A DNA stretch of 64,000 nt from Flavobacterium luteolum (GCF_027111275.1 NZ_CP114286.1:5132501-5196500), one strand, 5' to 3'; shown: positions 18,656 through 27,796, counted from the first letter of the stretch. Notes: a model not told the origin generated them from the letters alone. Translations and numbers: made by a program.

Positions 18656-20167
18656 ATGTATTCAGGTTCAGGATTTAGCAACTGGGAAATTGGAGATGTT
18701 GATGTATTTATAGATGAAAAAGGAATTCATCATTTATTTCATCTAATTATTCCCAATCACGATTATATCGCTCACGCCATTTCTAAAGACGGTCTTTCGT
18801 GGAAACGAGTAAAAAATGCCTTATTTGTTGGCGATCCAGGAGAATGGGACGATGATATGTTATGGACAATGCATATCAGCAAAAAATCGGATGGCGAGGG
18901 TTATGAAATGTATTATACAGGACTTAAACGTCAGGATAAAGGAATCGAGCAAAAAGTAGGACGTGCAATTTCTACCGATTTGCTCACTTGGAAAAAGGAA
19001 AATCTATACGGACTTCCGTTTAAAAGTGAAGCGCCACATTATGAAGGCAAAAATAATAATCCGCGCCAATGGATTAGCTTTCGTGACCCGTTCAAATACC
19101 AATACAAAGGAGAAGATTATTTGTTAATCTGCGCTCGAAGCGCCTCTGGACCAACATACCGAAGAGGCTGCATTGGTGTGGCTAAAAGAGAAAAAGAGGG
19201 TTATGTGCTGCAAAAACCGCTTCATATTCCGTACGTTTATGATGATGTAGAATGTCCGTGCGTTTTCGAGATAAAGGGAACACATTACCTTTTGGGATCA
19301 ATTAGGGAAGATATTAAAGTTCGTTATTGGTCTTCGCCTGAGTTTAGAGGAGAATATTCGGCATTTCATAACAATGTTCTGATGCCTCAAGGAAACTATG
19401 CCGCAAGAGTGGTTAAAGATGGAAAACATTTCTTGGTTTACAATTTCTATTTTGCCGACGGAAATGTCAACACACATCGTGTGATTCCGCCACCAAAAGA
19501 GCTCGATGTCGATAAAAACGGACGCCTTTTATTGAAGAGTTATTATTATTGGGAGAAACTCTATCAGAAAACAATTCTTCAAAAAGATCTTCCTCTACCC
19601 TTACCTATTTTAGGAAATCCAACAGCCGATTTTATTGTAGAAAATGAAAGCAAATGGCGATTTGGATGCCGAAGCGGTTATGAAATTTACGGCTTCGAAA
19701 AACCATCAAACGATTTTGTCTGGGAAGGAACATTATCTGTTGAAGGAATGGGAAAAACAGGTTTTGTGATAGAATGTGACAAAGAAGGAACAGGATATTA
19801 TATTTCGATTGATTTTATGAATGGTTTCGTTCAATTTAGAGCTTGGGGGTTTAATGAAAAAGACGTTAAAAATAATTTTATTTTCGAAAATATTCAGACC
19901 AATCAGTTTGAAATTGTAGAAGAAAAACAAATTTCTTTTAAGATTATCCGTTACGGAAATTATTATGAACTTTCGATAAATGACATTGTAAAACTGACTT
20001 TATTGGATTTTAAATACAACGAAGGAAAAATTGGCATTTATGTCTGCTCGGCAGTAATTTCGATTAGTGATTCTAAAATTCACGTTATTCCAGAACCAGA
20101 GAATGAATATGCTGCATCAGATCCTGAAAAATATGATAATGAATTACAGCCAAATTCTTTAATTTAA
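18656..20167 (+). CDS. GH32-like (clan GH-J) glycosidase-family protein
   Basis: A 503-residue protein without a signal peptide. Residues ~1-330 look like the five-bladed propeller of GH32/GH43-type enzymes: the RDP block is present (SFRDPF near residue 142) and so is the Glu-Cys block (VECPCVFE near 200). The usual WMNDPNG block at the N-terminus is replaced by GDVDVFIDEKGIHHLFH, which keeps an aspartate. The C-terminal ~150 residues form a beta-sandwich like the second domain of GH32 enzymes. Genomic context suggests a fructoside or sucrose substrate in the cytoplasm; hydrolase or transferase activity cannot be decided. Confidence 0.72.
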   Translation: MYSGSGFSNWEIGDVDVFIDEKGIHHLFHLIIPNHDYIAHAISKDGLSWKRVKNALFVGDPGEWDDDMLWTMHISKKSDGEGYEMYYTGLKRQDKGIEQKVGRAISTDLLTWKKENLYGLPFKSEAPHYEGKNNNPRQWISFRDPFKYQYKGEDYLLICARSASGPTYRRGCIGVAKREKEGYVLQKPLHIPYVYDDVECPCVFEIKGTHYLLGSIREDIKVRYWSSPEFRGEYSAFHNNVLMPQGNYAARVVKDGKHFLVYNFYFADGNVNTHRVIPPPKELDVDKNGRLLLKSYYYWEKLYQKTILQKDLPLPLPILGNPTADFIVENESKWRFGCRSGYEIYGFEKPSNDFVWEGTLSVEGMGKTGFVIECDKEGTGYYISIDFMNGFVQFRAWGFNEKDVKNNFIFENIQTNQFEIVEEKQISFKIIRYGNYYELSINDIVKLTLLDFKYNEGKIGIYVCSAVISISDSKIHVIPEPENEYAASDPEKYDNELQPNSLI

Positions 20168-20228
20168 TGTCTTTACTTATAATACAATCTGTTTAATTTA
20201 AGTATATAGTCTCGATTTGCGCATTTTT

Positions 20229-20355
20229 GTCATTTCGACGAAGGAGACTCGAGCGATAGCGAATTGGCGAAGCAAATCTCCACAAGTAGCTCGACAAAGA
20301 TTGTCAACCATAGGAACGGAGTTTTTTGCGAAGATTTCTCCTTCGTCGAAATGAC
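20229..20355. repeat. Dispersed inverted-repeat element
   Basis: GTCATTTCGACGAAGGAGA (20229-20247) is repeated as a perfect inverted copy at 20337-20355, about 90 bp apart. It fills most of the 325-bp gap between the GH32-like and Crp-like genes. I know near-identical words from intergenic spaces of many flavobacteria, where they behave as a REP/BIME-like family. It has no coding potential that I trust. Confidence 0.8.
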
Positions 20356-20492
20356 AATTATTGTGGTTATAAATGTCAAACTTTGGCAAAGTTGTCCTAA
20401 CAGTCTTCTCAAAAGAATAACAGTTAATACAGTTGTTTTTCTTTTGAGAGATAAAACTTATATTGGCATTTCAAAACTGATAATTTAATAAG

Positions 20493-21083
20493 ATGCCACA
20501 AAATCCCTCTGCCGAAGATGTAAAAAGAATTTTCGAAAATTATTTTACTGCCGATATGAGTATCTGGAAAGGATTCTCGGAGAAAATTAAAGTCCGTGAA
20601 TTTGAAAAATCTGAAATCATAAAAGATTATCACGGTGTCGAAAAATATCTTAACATCATCATTAAAGGATCGGCGGGATTGTTTGTTTGGGACGGCAAAA
20701 GAGACATCTGCATTAATTTATTGTATGAAAATAGTTTTATAAGCGATTATATGTCTTTTCTAAATCAGCAACCATCGGTTATAAAAACTGAAGCTTTAGA
20801 AGATATAGTGCTTTGGTCTATTTCTCATCAAGATTTGAATGAATTGTATCAAAGATCTGAAACAGGTTTACGAATTGGAAAAGCCATTTCTGAAATGCTC
20901 TTCGTGCGTAAACAGCAAGAACAGATAAATCTTTTGACACTTTCTCCGCAAGAGCGGTACTTAAAACTCATAGAAGGAAGACCAGAAATTTTTCAGAGAA
21001 CACCTTTAAAAATCATCGCTTCTTATCTCGGATTAACAGCAGAAAGTTTAAGCCGAATTCGAAAAAGAGTTATGGAAAAATGA
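20493..21083 (+). CDS. Crp/Fnr-family regulator
   Basis: A 196-residue one-component regulator. Residues ~15-125 form a cyclic-nucleotide-binding-like beta-roll (IIIKGSAGLFVWDGKRDICINLLYENSFISDY). Residues ~145-195 are a Crp-type helix-turn-helix (LKIIASYLGLTAESLSRIRKRV). The phosphate-binding cassette of true cAMP binders is not obvious, as in many Bacteroidota members of this family, so the signal is unknown. It lies 75 bp before a co-directional CPBP membrane protease. Confidence 0.88.
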   Translation: MPQNPSAEDVKRIFENYFTADMSIWKGFSEKIKVREFEKSEIIKDYHGVEKYLNIIIKGSAGLFVWDGKRDICINLLYENSFISDYMSFLNQQPSVIKTEALEDIVLWSISHQDLNELYQRSETGLRIGKAISEMLFVRKQQEQINLLTLSPQERYLKLIEGRPEIFQRTPLKIIASYLGLTAESLSRIRKRVMEK

Positions 21084-21158
21084 TTTCTTACCCAAAGTCA
21101 ATTTTATTTTCATTTATGCGTCATAAGTTTGCTTCACTAAACCAAACAAATTTACATC

Positions 21159-21848
21159 ATGAAAAATAAAATCAACTTTGGAGCTATTATAGTTTTTTAC
21201 GTAATCGCGGTAATCTGCAGATATGCCGCTGTAAAAACCAATTTATTATCTGGAATCGAAAATCCGTATTTAGTGATTCTGCTACGCGGAGCTGGTCCAG
21301 CTTTAGGCGCTCTGGCTGCCATAAAAATATTCTCTTTGCATAACCCGATGTCCTTAAAAGGAATATACAAAAACGCAATAATTCCTTTTGCTGTATATTG
21401 GATACTTCCAGCTGTTTTAATCGCTGGTGTATATTACGTTACAATTGGCAAATTCCCAATTTTATTAATGTTTACTGTTTTAGTTTATGGCCTTTTGGAA
21501 GAAATCGGATGGCGAGGCTTTTTGCAAGAACAGCTAAAATCACTTCCTAAGTTTACTTCTATCGTAATTATTGCCGTTCTTTGGTTTGCTTGGCATTTAA
21601 ATTTAGAAACGACGCCAAACAATATGATTTTCCTTGGAATTATTTTCTTTGGAACATGGGGAATCGGAAAAGTATATTCTTCTACAGGTTCTTTGCTAGC
21701 GGTTGCAGGAGTGCATTCATTAAACAATTTCTTCCGTGATGGCTTGCATGAGAGAGAACTTATTTTAATTGCGGTTTTATTAGCAATATGGATTGGTTTT
21801 ATTATTCTTTATAACAGAAAATACAAGACTGTAGCAAATCCAGCATAA
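21159..21848 (+). CDS. CPBP-family intramembrane metalloprotease
   Basis: A 229-residue polytopic membrane protein of the CPBP (CAAX protease and bacteriocin-processing) family. Its motifs appear in order: EEIGWRGFL (motif 1, EExxxR), WFAWHLN (motif 2) and HSLNNFF (motif 3). About seven hydrophobic segments span the protein. Family members cleave prenylated or other membrane-associated peptides; some act in immunity or in bacteriocin processing. No bacteriocin gene is nearby, so its target is open. Confidence 0.9.
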   Translation: MKNKINFGAIIVFYVIAVICRYAAVKTNLLSGIENPYLVILLRGAGPALGALAAIKIFSLHNPMSLKGIYKNAIIPFAVYWILPAVLIAGVYYVTIGKFPILLMFTVLVYGLLEEIGWRGFLQEQLKSLPKFTSIVIIAVLWFAWHLNLETTPNNMIFLGIIFFGTWGIGKVYSSTGSLLAVAGVHSLNNFFRDGLHERELILIAVLLAIWIGFIILYNRKYKTVANPA

Positions 21849-21861
21849 ACTTTTAACACTA

Positions 21862-21894
21862 AACTTTGTCAAAGTTTTGAACTTTGACAAAGTT
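21862..21894. repeat. Intergenic palindromic hairpin
   Basis: AACTTTGTCAAAGTT (21862-21876) and its perfect inverse (21880-21894) form a 15-bp stem with a 3-nt loop between convergent genes. A single-arm relative, AACTTTGGCAAAGTT, lies at 20379-20393. It lacks a T-run, so it is more likely a dispersed palindrome than a classic terminator, though it may block read-through. Confidence 0.75.
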
Positions 21895-21909
21895 GACTTC
21901 TAGTTTTCT

Positions 21910-22266
<357 letters not shown>

Positions 22267-22438
22267 TTATAAATGCTGCTATTTTTTGGCAAAAGTAAAG
22301 ATTATCTTTTAAATGATTTTTCGTCTAGATTTTTCTCTACCTAAACATTTTTACTCTTTTAAGACAAAGGTTGAAATTTTGTTAATTTCTTATCGAATTT
22401 CATAAAGTTCTTTCCAAATTAATAACTAAATTGGTAGT

Positions 22439-23566
22439 ATGAGAACAAATCCTGATGTACTTATTATTGGAGGCGGTCTTGCTGGTCTGGCAGGCGCTTT
22501 GCACTTATCCAAAAAAGGATTAAAGGTTGTTCTTATCGAAAAAAATGCCTATCCAAAACACAAAGTTTGCGGCGAATATATTTCTAATGAAATTCTTCCC
22601 TATTTATTCTGGCTCGATGTAGATGTTAAGAAACTTGAGCCTACTGCAATTTCAGATTTCGAATTTACAGCACAAAACGGAAAAACAGCAAAGACCAGAC
22701 TCCCATTGGGCGGTTTTGGAATCAGCCGTTTCGAATTGGATCATTTTCTATTTCAAAAAGCAAAAGAAAAAGGCTGTACAATTCTAACGGAAACGGTTAC
22801 TCATATTTCTTTTCAAAATGACATTTTTACCATAAACACTTCCGAACAGATTCTTACAGCAAAAATCGTTTTGGGCGCTTATGGCAAAAGATCCAATATC
22901 GATCAGGATCTATCTAGAGAATTTATTTCTAAAAAATCGCCTTGGCTAGCCGTAAAAGGACATTACAGGGGAAATTTTGATGAAAGTCTTGTTGGCTTAT
23001 ACAATTTTCAAGGCGGTTATTGCGGAGTTTCAAAAGTTGAAAACAACGTTATAAACATTTGCTATTTAGCCGATTTTGAGACTTTTAAAAAGTATAAAAA
23101 TATTGAAGATTACCAAAAATCAGTTCTTTATAAAAACAAGAAACTGAAAGCTATATTTGAAAACAGCACTTCCCTATTTGAAAAACCTCTAACTATAAGC
23201 CAGATTTCTTTTGATAAAAAAGAACCTGTAGAAAACCATATTTTAATGATTGGCGATACTGCAGGACTCATTCATCCAATGTGCGGCAACGGCATGGCAA
23301 TGGCCATTCACAGCGCTAAAATTGCTTCTGAGCTAATACTTGATTTTTATTATGGAAAGATAAAATCCAGAAGCGAATTGGAGAAAAAATACATTCAGGA
23401 ATGGAAAAAGCATTTCAGCAAAAGATTATTCTTTGGACGAATATTAGCCAAAACTTTAACATTCAAAAATTTTACACATGTAATGACCACAATTGCAGCT
23501 TCGGCTCCATCATTACTTTCTCTTATAATAAAACAAACACACGGCCGACCAATAACAGTTGAATAA
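22439..23566 (+). CDS. FAD-dependent oxidoreductase of the type III PKS operon
   Basis: A 375-residue flavoprotein of the geranylgeranyl-reductase/aromatic hydroxylase superfamily. The ADP-binding GGGLAGLAG is at residues 11-19, followed by the E-K-N-A-Y-P-K-H-KVCGE segment, and the second FAD motif GDTAGLIHPMCGNGMAMAI lies near residue 275. Enzymes of this type hydroxylate aromatic rings or reduce isoprenoid or polyketide double bonds with NAD(P)H. First gene of a seven-gene operon; its stop is immediately followed by the next ATG. A tailoring role on the polyketide is inferred from context. Confidence 0.88.
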   Translation: MRTNPDVLIIGGGLAGLAGALHLSKKGLKVVLIEKNAYPKHKVCGEYISNEILPYLFWLDVDVKKLEPTAISDFEFTAQNGKTAKTRLPLGGFGISRFELDHFLFQKAKEKGCTILTETVTHISFQNDIFTINTSEQILTAKIVLGAYGKRSNIDQDLSREFISKKSPWLAVKGHYRGNFDESLVGLYNFQGGYCGVSKVENNVINICYLADFETFKKYKNIEDYQKSVLYKNKKLKAIFENSTSLFEKPLTISQISFDKKEPVENHILMIGDTAGLIHPMCGNGMAMAIHSAKIASELILDFYYGKIKSRSELEKKYIQEWKKHFSKRLFFGRILAKTLTFKNFTHVMTTIAASAPSLLSLIIKQTHGRPITVE

Positions 23567-24280
23567 ATGAGTGTAGACACTAAATATAGAACAGAAAAAA
23601 TTGAAATAATGGACGATTTTTCGCTTGAAGGCGAAGAACTCAGTGGCGCTTTAGATCAAATTGCTTCTATTAATCAGTTGCTTGGCGGTAATAAGCTTAC
23701 GCTGCATGGCATAAAACAGCTTTTAAAAAAAGCAGATACTATTCAAACTATTACTATTGCCGACATAGGTTGCGGAAATGGAGATATGTTGCGAATGCTA
23801 TCTAAATACGGAAAAAAGCAAAACCTGAATTTTAGACTTATTGGTGTCGATGCCAATGCTTTTACGATTGATTATGCTAAAAAGCTTTCTAAAGATTTTC
23901 CGAACATAGAATATCGCTGTATGGATATTTTTAGTGACGATTTTAATCAGCTTAAATACGATATTGTTTTGTGTACGCTAACACTGCATCATTTTACAAC
24001 AAGCCAGATTGCAGATGTAATGCATACGCTAAACAAAAATGCTGTTATAGGCATTGTGGTAAACGATCTTCATCGAAGTAAAATTGCTTACCGATTATTT
24101 GAACTTATTGGTGTTGTTTTCAATCTCAACGACATGTCGCGCAACGACGGATTGATTTCTATTTTGAAAGGATTCAAAAAGAACGAATTGGAGCATTTAT
24201 CCGAAAAATTAAATTTAAAAAACTACTCCATTAACTGGAAATGGGCTTTTCGCTACCAGTGGATAATCACAAAAATATGA
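23567..24280 (+). CDS. SAM-dependent methyltransferase of the type III PKS operon
   Basis: A 237-residue class I methyltransferase. Motif I is IADIGCGNGDML (about residues 64-75), followed by an acidic motif II (LIGVDANAFTIDYAK) and the post-I IVLCTLTLHHF. It most resembles small-molecule O/C-methyltransferases. It starts on the base after the flavoprotein stop and its TGA overlaps the synthase ATG (ATGA), so translation is coupled. The substrate is probably the polyketide made by this operon. Confidence 0.9.
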   Translation: MSVDTKYRTEKIEIMDDFSLEGEELSGALDQIASINQLLGGNKLTLHGIKQLLKKADTIQTITIADIGCGNGDMLRMLSKYGKKQNLNFRLIGVDANAFTIDYAKKLSKDFPNIEYRCMDIFSDDFNQLKYDIVLCTLTLHHFTTSQIADVMHTLNKNAVIGIVVNDLHRSKIAYRLFELIGVVFNLNDMSRNDGLISILKGFKKNELEHLSEKLNLKNYSINWKWAFRYQWIITKI

Positions 24281-25329
24281 GTGTAAAGATAATCACAGCT
24301 GTAAAACAGCTTCCGCAATATTCCCGTACTACAGAAGAAATACTTCCGCTTGTCGACGTATGGCTCGAAGGTCAGGAAGAACGTTTTGTCAAAAAAGTAA
24401 AAAAGATTTTTGAAGGAGCTTCTGTAGACCAACGCTATTCAATCATGGAACCTTCAGAGGTTTTTACCGCTACTTCATTCGAAGAAAAAAATGATATTTA
24501 CAGCCGTGAAATGATTATTCTCGGACATCAAGTTCTGGAAAAAGCGTTAGAAAAAACAGGCTGGGATCCGCAGAGTTTAGACTATATTATTACGGTAAGC
24601 TGTACCGGAATTATGATTCCTTCGCTTGACGCTTATCTCATTAATAAAATGAAATTACGACAAGATATCGTTCGCCTTCCTGTTACCGAAATGGGCTGTG
24701 CGGCTGGAATATCGGGAATTATTTATGCAAAGAATTTTCTGAAATCAAATCCAGGCAAACGTGCTGCGGTAATTGCAGTAGAATCGCCAACAGCTACTTT
24801 CCAGCTAAATGATTTTTCGATGCCAAATATTGTCAGCGCCGCTATTTTTGGAGATGGAGCTGCCTGCTGTTTGTTGTCTTCAAAAGAAGAAGATTCAGGG
24901 CCAGAAATTATTGATGAACAGATGTATCATTTTTATGATGCAGAACATATGATGGGTTTCAAACTCACTAACGGCGGACTGCAAATGGTTCTCGATATTG
25001 AAGTTCCAGATACGATTGCTTCTCATTTTGGTGATATTATTCATCCTTTTCTAAAACAGAATAATCTCGAAATTAAAGATATTGATCATATGATATTTCA
25101 TCCAGGAGGAAAAAAAATTGTAACAACGGTAGAATCGCTTTTTGCTGGACTGGAGAAAAATATTGATGATACTAAAGAAATTCTACGAGAATACGGCAAT
25201 ATGTCGAGCGCTACGGTTTTGTATGTTTTAGAAAACATCATGGATCGAAATCCGAAAAAGGGAGAAAAAGGTTTAATGCTGAGTTTTGGTCCAGGATTCT
25301 CGGCACAAAGAGTTTTATTGCAATGGTAA
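24277..25329 (+). CDS. Type III polyketide synthase (chalcone synthase-like)
   Basis: A 350-residue ketosynthase of the chalcone/stilbene synthase family. The catalytic triad is complete: C141 in TEMGCAAGIS, H275 in IFHPGGKK and N308 in YGNMSSAT. Such homodimers load an acyl starter on cysteine and extend it with malonyl-CoA, then cyclise to pyrones, resorcinols or phloroglucinols. I start it at 24277, where ATG overlaps the previous TGA by 4 bp; an upstream in-frame ATG at 24241 lies inside the methyltransferase gene and would add 12 non-homologous residues. The presence of an ACP and a KS in the same operon suggests an ACP-borne or specially made starter. Confidence 0.95.
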   Translation: MSVKIITAVKQLPQYSRTTEEILPLVDVWLEGQEERFVKKVKKIFEGASVDQRYSIMEPSEVFTATSFEEKNDIYSREMIILGHQVLEKALEKTGWDPQSLDYIITVSCTGIMIPSLDAYLINKMKLRQDIVRLPVTEMGCAAGISGIIYAKNFLKSNPGKRAAVIAVESPTATFQLNDFSMPNIVSAAIFGDGAACCLLSSKEEDSGPEIIDEQMYHFYDAEHMMGFKLTNGGLQMVLDIEVPDTIASHFGDIIHPFLKQNNLEIKDIDHMIFHPGGKKIVTTVESLFAGLEKNIDDTKEILREYGNMSSATVLYVLENIMDRNPKKGEKGLMLSFGPGFSAQRVLLQW

Positions 25330-25340
25330 TTTGAAGGCTT

Positions 25341-25778
25341 ATGGAATTAAATAATATTATAAAACAGCTACCGTACAGCGAACCATTTTTGTTTGTAGAT
25401 GAACTGCTTCATGCTGATGAAAACGGCGTAACAGGAACCTATACATACAACGAAGATCTCGATTTTTACAAAGGACATTTTAAAGACAATCCTGTAACTC
25501 CTGGTGTAATTTTGACTGAAACAATGGCGCAAATTGGAATGGTTTGTCTCGGAATATTTTTGTTAGGAAATGATCTAGGCAAAAATACCGTAATTGCTTT
25601 TACTTCTGCCGATATGGAGTTTTTAAAACCTGTTTATCCAAATGAAAAAGTAACGGTTACTTCTGAGAAATTGTTTTTCCGTTTTGGAAAATTAAAATGC
25701 AATGCGGTCATGAAAAATGAAGCGGGACAAGAAGTTTGTCGAGGCGTTCTAGCAGGAATGATAACAAAGAAATTATGA
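25341..25778 (+). CDS. Hot-dog fold beta-hydroxyacyl-ACP dehydratase-like protein
   Basis: A 145-residue FabZ/FabA-like hot-dog protein. The active-site histidine is in KGHFKDNPVTPG (about residue 47) and the paired acidic residue in the long helix TETMAQIG. It would dehydrate a 3-hydroxyacyl thioester, or act as a thioesterase-like helper. It starts 11 bp after the polyketide synthase and overlaps the ketosynthase start by 4 bp. No ketoreductase is encoded in the operon, so the beta-hydroxy substrate would have to come from a housekeeping FabG. Confidence 0.85.
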   Translation: MELNNIIKQLPYSEPFLFVDELLHADENGVTGTYTYNEDLDFYKGHFKDNPVTPGVILTETMAQIGMVCLGIFLLGNDLGKNTVIAFTSADMEFLKPVYPNEKVTVTSEKLFFRFGKLKCNAVMKNEAGQEVCRGVLAGMITKKL

Positions 25779-27043
25779 AAAAACGAGTGGTAATAACAGG
25801 TCTTGGAGTCGCGGCGCCAAACGGTGTTGGCATTCCTGCGTTTACTCATGCGCTGCAAAACGGCCTTTCGGGAATTCGCCATGATACACAACTGGAAGAA
25901 TTGCAATTCTCTTGTCAGATTGCGGGTCAGCCACAAATATCTGACGAATTAAAACTGCAGTATTTTACAGAACTAGAACTTCGCGGATTTAATAGTACAG
26001 GGATTTTATATGGCGTTATCGCAGGCATGGAAGCTTGGAATAATGCTGGATTGCCAATAAATGAAAATCCAGATTGGGACAGCGGAGCTGTTTTTGGATC
26101 GGGAACTTCTGGAATAGACAAATTTCGCGAAAGCATTTATAAAATTGATGAACTCCAAACCCGAAAATTAGGAAGTACAGTTGTGGCACAAACCATGAAT
26201 AGCGGCGTTAGTGCTTATCTGGGCGGTAAAATCGGATTAGGAAATCAGGTAACAACCAATTCATCAGCTTGTACGACTGGTGCTGAAGCTATTTTAATGG
26301 CTTATGACCGAATACAATCTGGACAAGCAAAACGAATTCTGGCAGGAAGCACTTCAGATAGTGGCCCTTATATTTGGGGCGGTTTTGATGCGCTTCGTGT
26401 CTGTTCTTCTAGATTTAATGACAAACCCGAAGAAGGCTCAAGACCTATGAGTGCTTCGGCTGCAGGATTTGTTCCTGGAAGCGGTGCCGGAGCTTTTGTC
26501 ATTGAAGATCTAGAAACTGCATTGGAACGTGGAGCTACAATTTATGCCGAAATATTGGGCGGAAATGTCAATTCTGGCGGGCAAAGAGACGGCGGAACCA
26601 TGACAGCTCCTAATAGTATAGCCGTACAGAGATGCATTAAAACAGCTATCGAAAATGCCGGAATCAACTCAAATGAAATTGATGCTATAAATGGACATTT
26701 GACCGCTACCACAAAAGACAGTCTCGAAATTGAAAATTGGACAAAAGCATTGGAACGAAGCGGTTCTGATTTTCCGTACATCAATTCATTAAAAAATCTA
26801 ACGGGACATTGTTTAAGCGCTTCCGGAAGTATTGAAAGTGTTGCTTCGGTTCTACAACTTCATGAAGGATTTATATTCGGAAACAAAAACTGCGACGATC
26901 TTCATCCTGAAATTGCAGCGCTTATTGATTCTTCAAAAGTGCTTTTAAAAACAATTAAAGTCAGCCCAAAAATAATTGCTAAAGCCAGTTTTGGTTTTGG
27001 CGATGTAAACGCTTGTATACTATTTAAAAAATTTGAAAACTAA
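25775..27043 (+). CDS. Beta-ketoacyl-ACP synthase (FabF-like) of the operon
   Basis: A 422-residue condensing enzyme of the FabF/KAS II type. Catalytic residues are visible: C166 in NSSACTTGAE, H308 in INGHLTATTKDS and H345 in LTGHCLSASG. The first histidine block departs from the canonical NAHGTSTPxxD (NGHLTATTKDS), which points to a specialised synthase rather than the housekeeping copy. I start at 25775, in the ATGA overlap with the dehydratase gene. It probably elongates the chain on the carrier protein encoded next. Confidence 0.93.
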   Translation: MKKRVVITGLGVAAPNGVGIPAFTHALQNGLSGIRHDTQLEELQFSCQIAGQPQISDELKLQYFTELELRGFNSTGILYGVIAGMEAWNNAGLPINENPDWDSGAVFGSGTSGIDKFRESIYKIDELQTRKLGSTVVAQTMNSGVSAYLGGKIGLGNQVTTNSSACTTGAEAILMAYDRIQSGQAKRILAGSTSDSGPYIWGGFDALRVCSSRFNDKPEEGSRPMSASAAGFVPGSGAGAFVIEDLETALERGATIYAEILGGNVNSGGQRDGGTMTAPNSIAVQRCIKTAIENAGINSNEIDAINGHLTATTKDSLEIENWTKALERSGSDFPYINSLKNLTGHCLSASGSIESVASVLQLHEGFIFGNKNCDDLHPEIAALIDSSKVLLKTIKVSPKIIAKASFGFGDVNACILFKKFEN

Positions 27044-27044
27044 A

Positions 27045-27299
27045 ATGGATAGAAAAGAACTTACCGCAAGATTAAAAGTAATTATAAAGCCTTTTGTTAC
27101 CAATCAAGAAGCTTATGATAATTTAACCGAAGAGACCGATTTCATAAAGGATCTCAATATAAACTCAGCCAATCTGGTTGATATTGTACTGGATCTTGAA
27201 GAAAACTTTGATATCGTAATTGACAATGCCGATATGGAGCGTATGCTTGATGTAAAAACTGCCCTAGAAATTATTGAAACGAAACTCGCCCAAAAATGA
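27045..27299 (+). CDS. Acyl carrier protein
   Basis: An 84-residue acidic four-helix carrier protein. S41 in the KDLNINSANLVDIV segment is the expected phosphopantetheine attachment site, replacing the common DSL with NSA. I start at the ATG at 27045, 1 bp after the ketosynthase stop; a TTG twelve bases earlier is less likely. Its stop overlaps the start of the phosphopantetheinyl transferase, so carrier and activating enzyme are made together. Confidence 0.92.
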   Translation: MDRKELTARLKVIIKPFVTNQEAYDNLTEETDFIKDLNINSANLVDIVLDLEENFDIVIDNADMERMLDVKTALEIIETKLAQK

Positions 27300-27793
27300 T
27301 TGGCAATGATGTTATAGATCTTGCGCAGTCACGCGTTGAAAGTCGTTGGCAACGCAACGGTTTTGTTGAGAAGCTTTTTACTGCAAATGAGCAACAATAC
27401 ATAAAAGATTCTGACCAACCCGAAACGATGGTCTGGCTTTTATGGAGCATGAAAGAAGCGGCTTATAAAATTTATAATCGTAAGACTAAAATTCGGGAGT
27501 ACAGTCCAAAAAAGCTTTCTTGCTCATTGGATACTTTAAGTGCTAATTTGGCTTTTGGAAAAGTCAGTTGTAATGAAAATGTGTATTATACTAAAACTAT
27601 ATTTTCTTTAGAAAGTATTCATACAATCGCAGTAGATGATCAAGAAAATATCAATAATGTAGTTGAAGTTGAAAATAAAGAAATTCTAAAAGACGAAAAT
27701 GGAATTCCATATTTGAAAACGGGTAATATGCTTCAAGATATTTCAATAAGTCATCACGGAAGGTTCGAGAAATGGGTGATTATTGACAAATGA
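27296..27793 (+). CDS. 4'-phosphopantetheinyl transferase
   Basis: A 165-residue transferase with the two family motifs: GNDVIDL (residues 3-9, metal binding) and WSMKEAAYK (about 60-68). It moves the phosphopantetheine arm from CoA onto a carrier-protein serine, here most simply S41 of the ACP whose gene it overlaps by 4 bp. A dedicated transferase indicates that the operon is a self-contained biosynthetic unit. Last gene of the operon; the convergent DUF488 gene ends 3 bp away. Confidence 0.9.
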   Translation: MIGNDVIDLAQSRVESRWQRNGFVEKLFTANEQQYIKDSDQPETMVWLLWSMKEAAYKIYNRKTKIREYSPKKLSCSLDTLSANLAFGKVSCNENVYYTKTIFSLESIHTIAVDDQENINNVVEVENKEILKDENGIPYLKTGNMLQDISISHHGRFEKWVIIDK

Positions 27794-27796
27794 TTT

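Noticed and set aside
24241..24276. Longer start for the type III polyketide synthase
   Set aside because: The extra 12 residues lie inside the methyltransferase gene; the ATGA overlap at 24277 gives the start typical of the family and matches the other junctions in the operon.
25736..25774. Longer start for the ketosynthase
   Set aside because: It would overlap the dehydratase gene by 43 bp and add an arginine/asparagine-rich tail; the ATG at 25775 begins the usual KKRVVITGLG sequence in an ATGA overlap.
27033..27044. TTG start for the acyl carrier protein
   Set aside because: The ATG at 27045, 1 bp after the preceding stop, gives a normal-length carrier protein.
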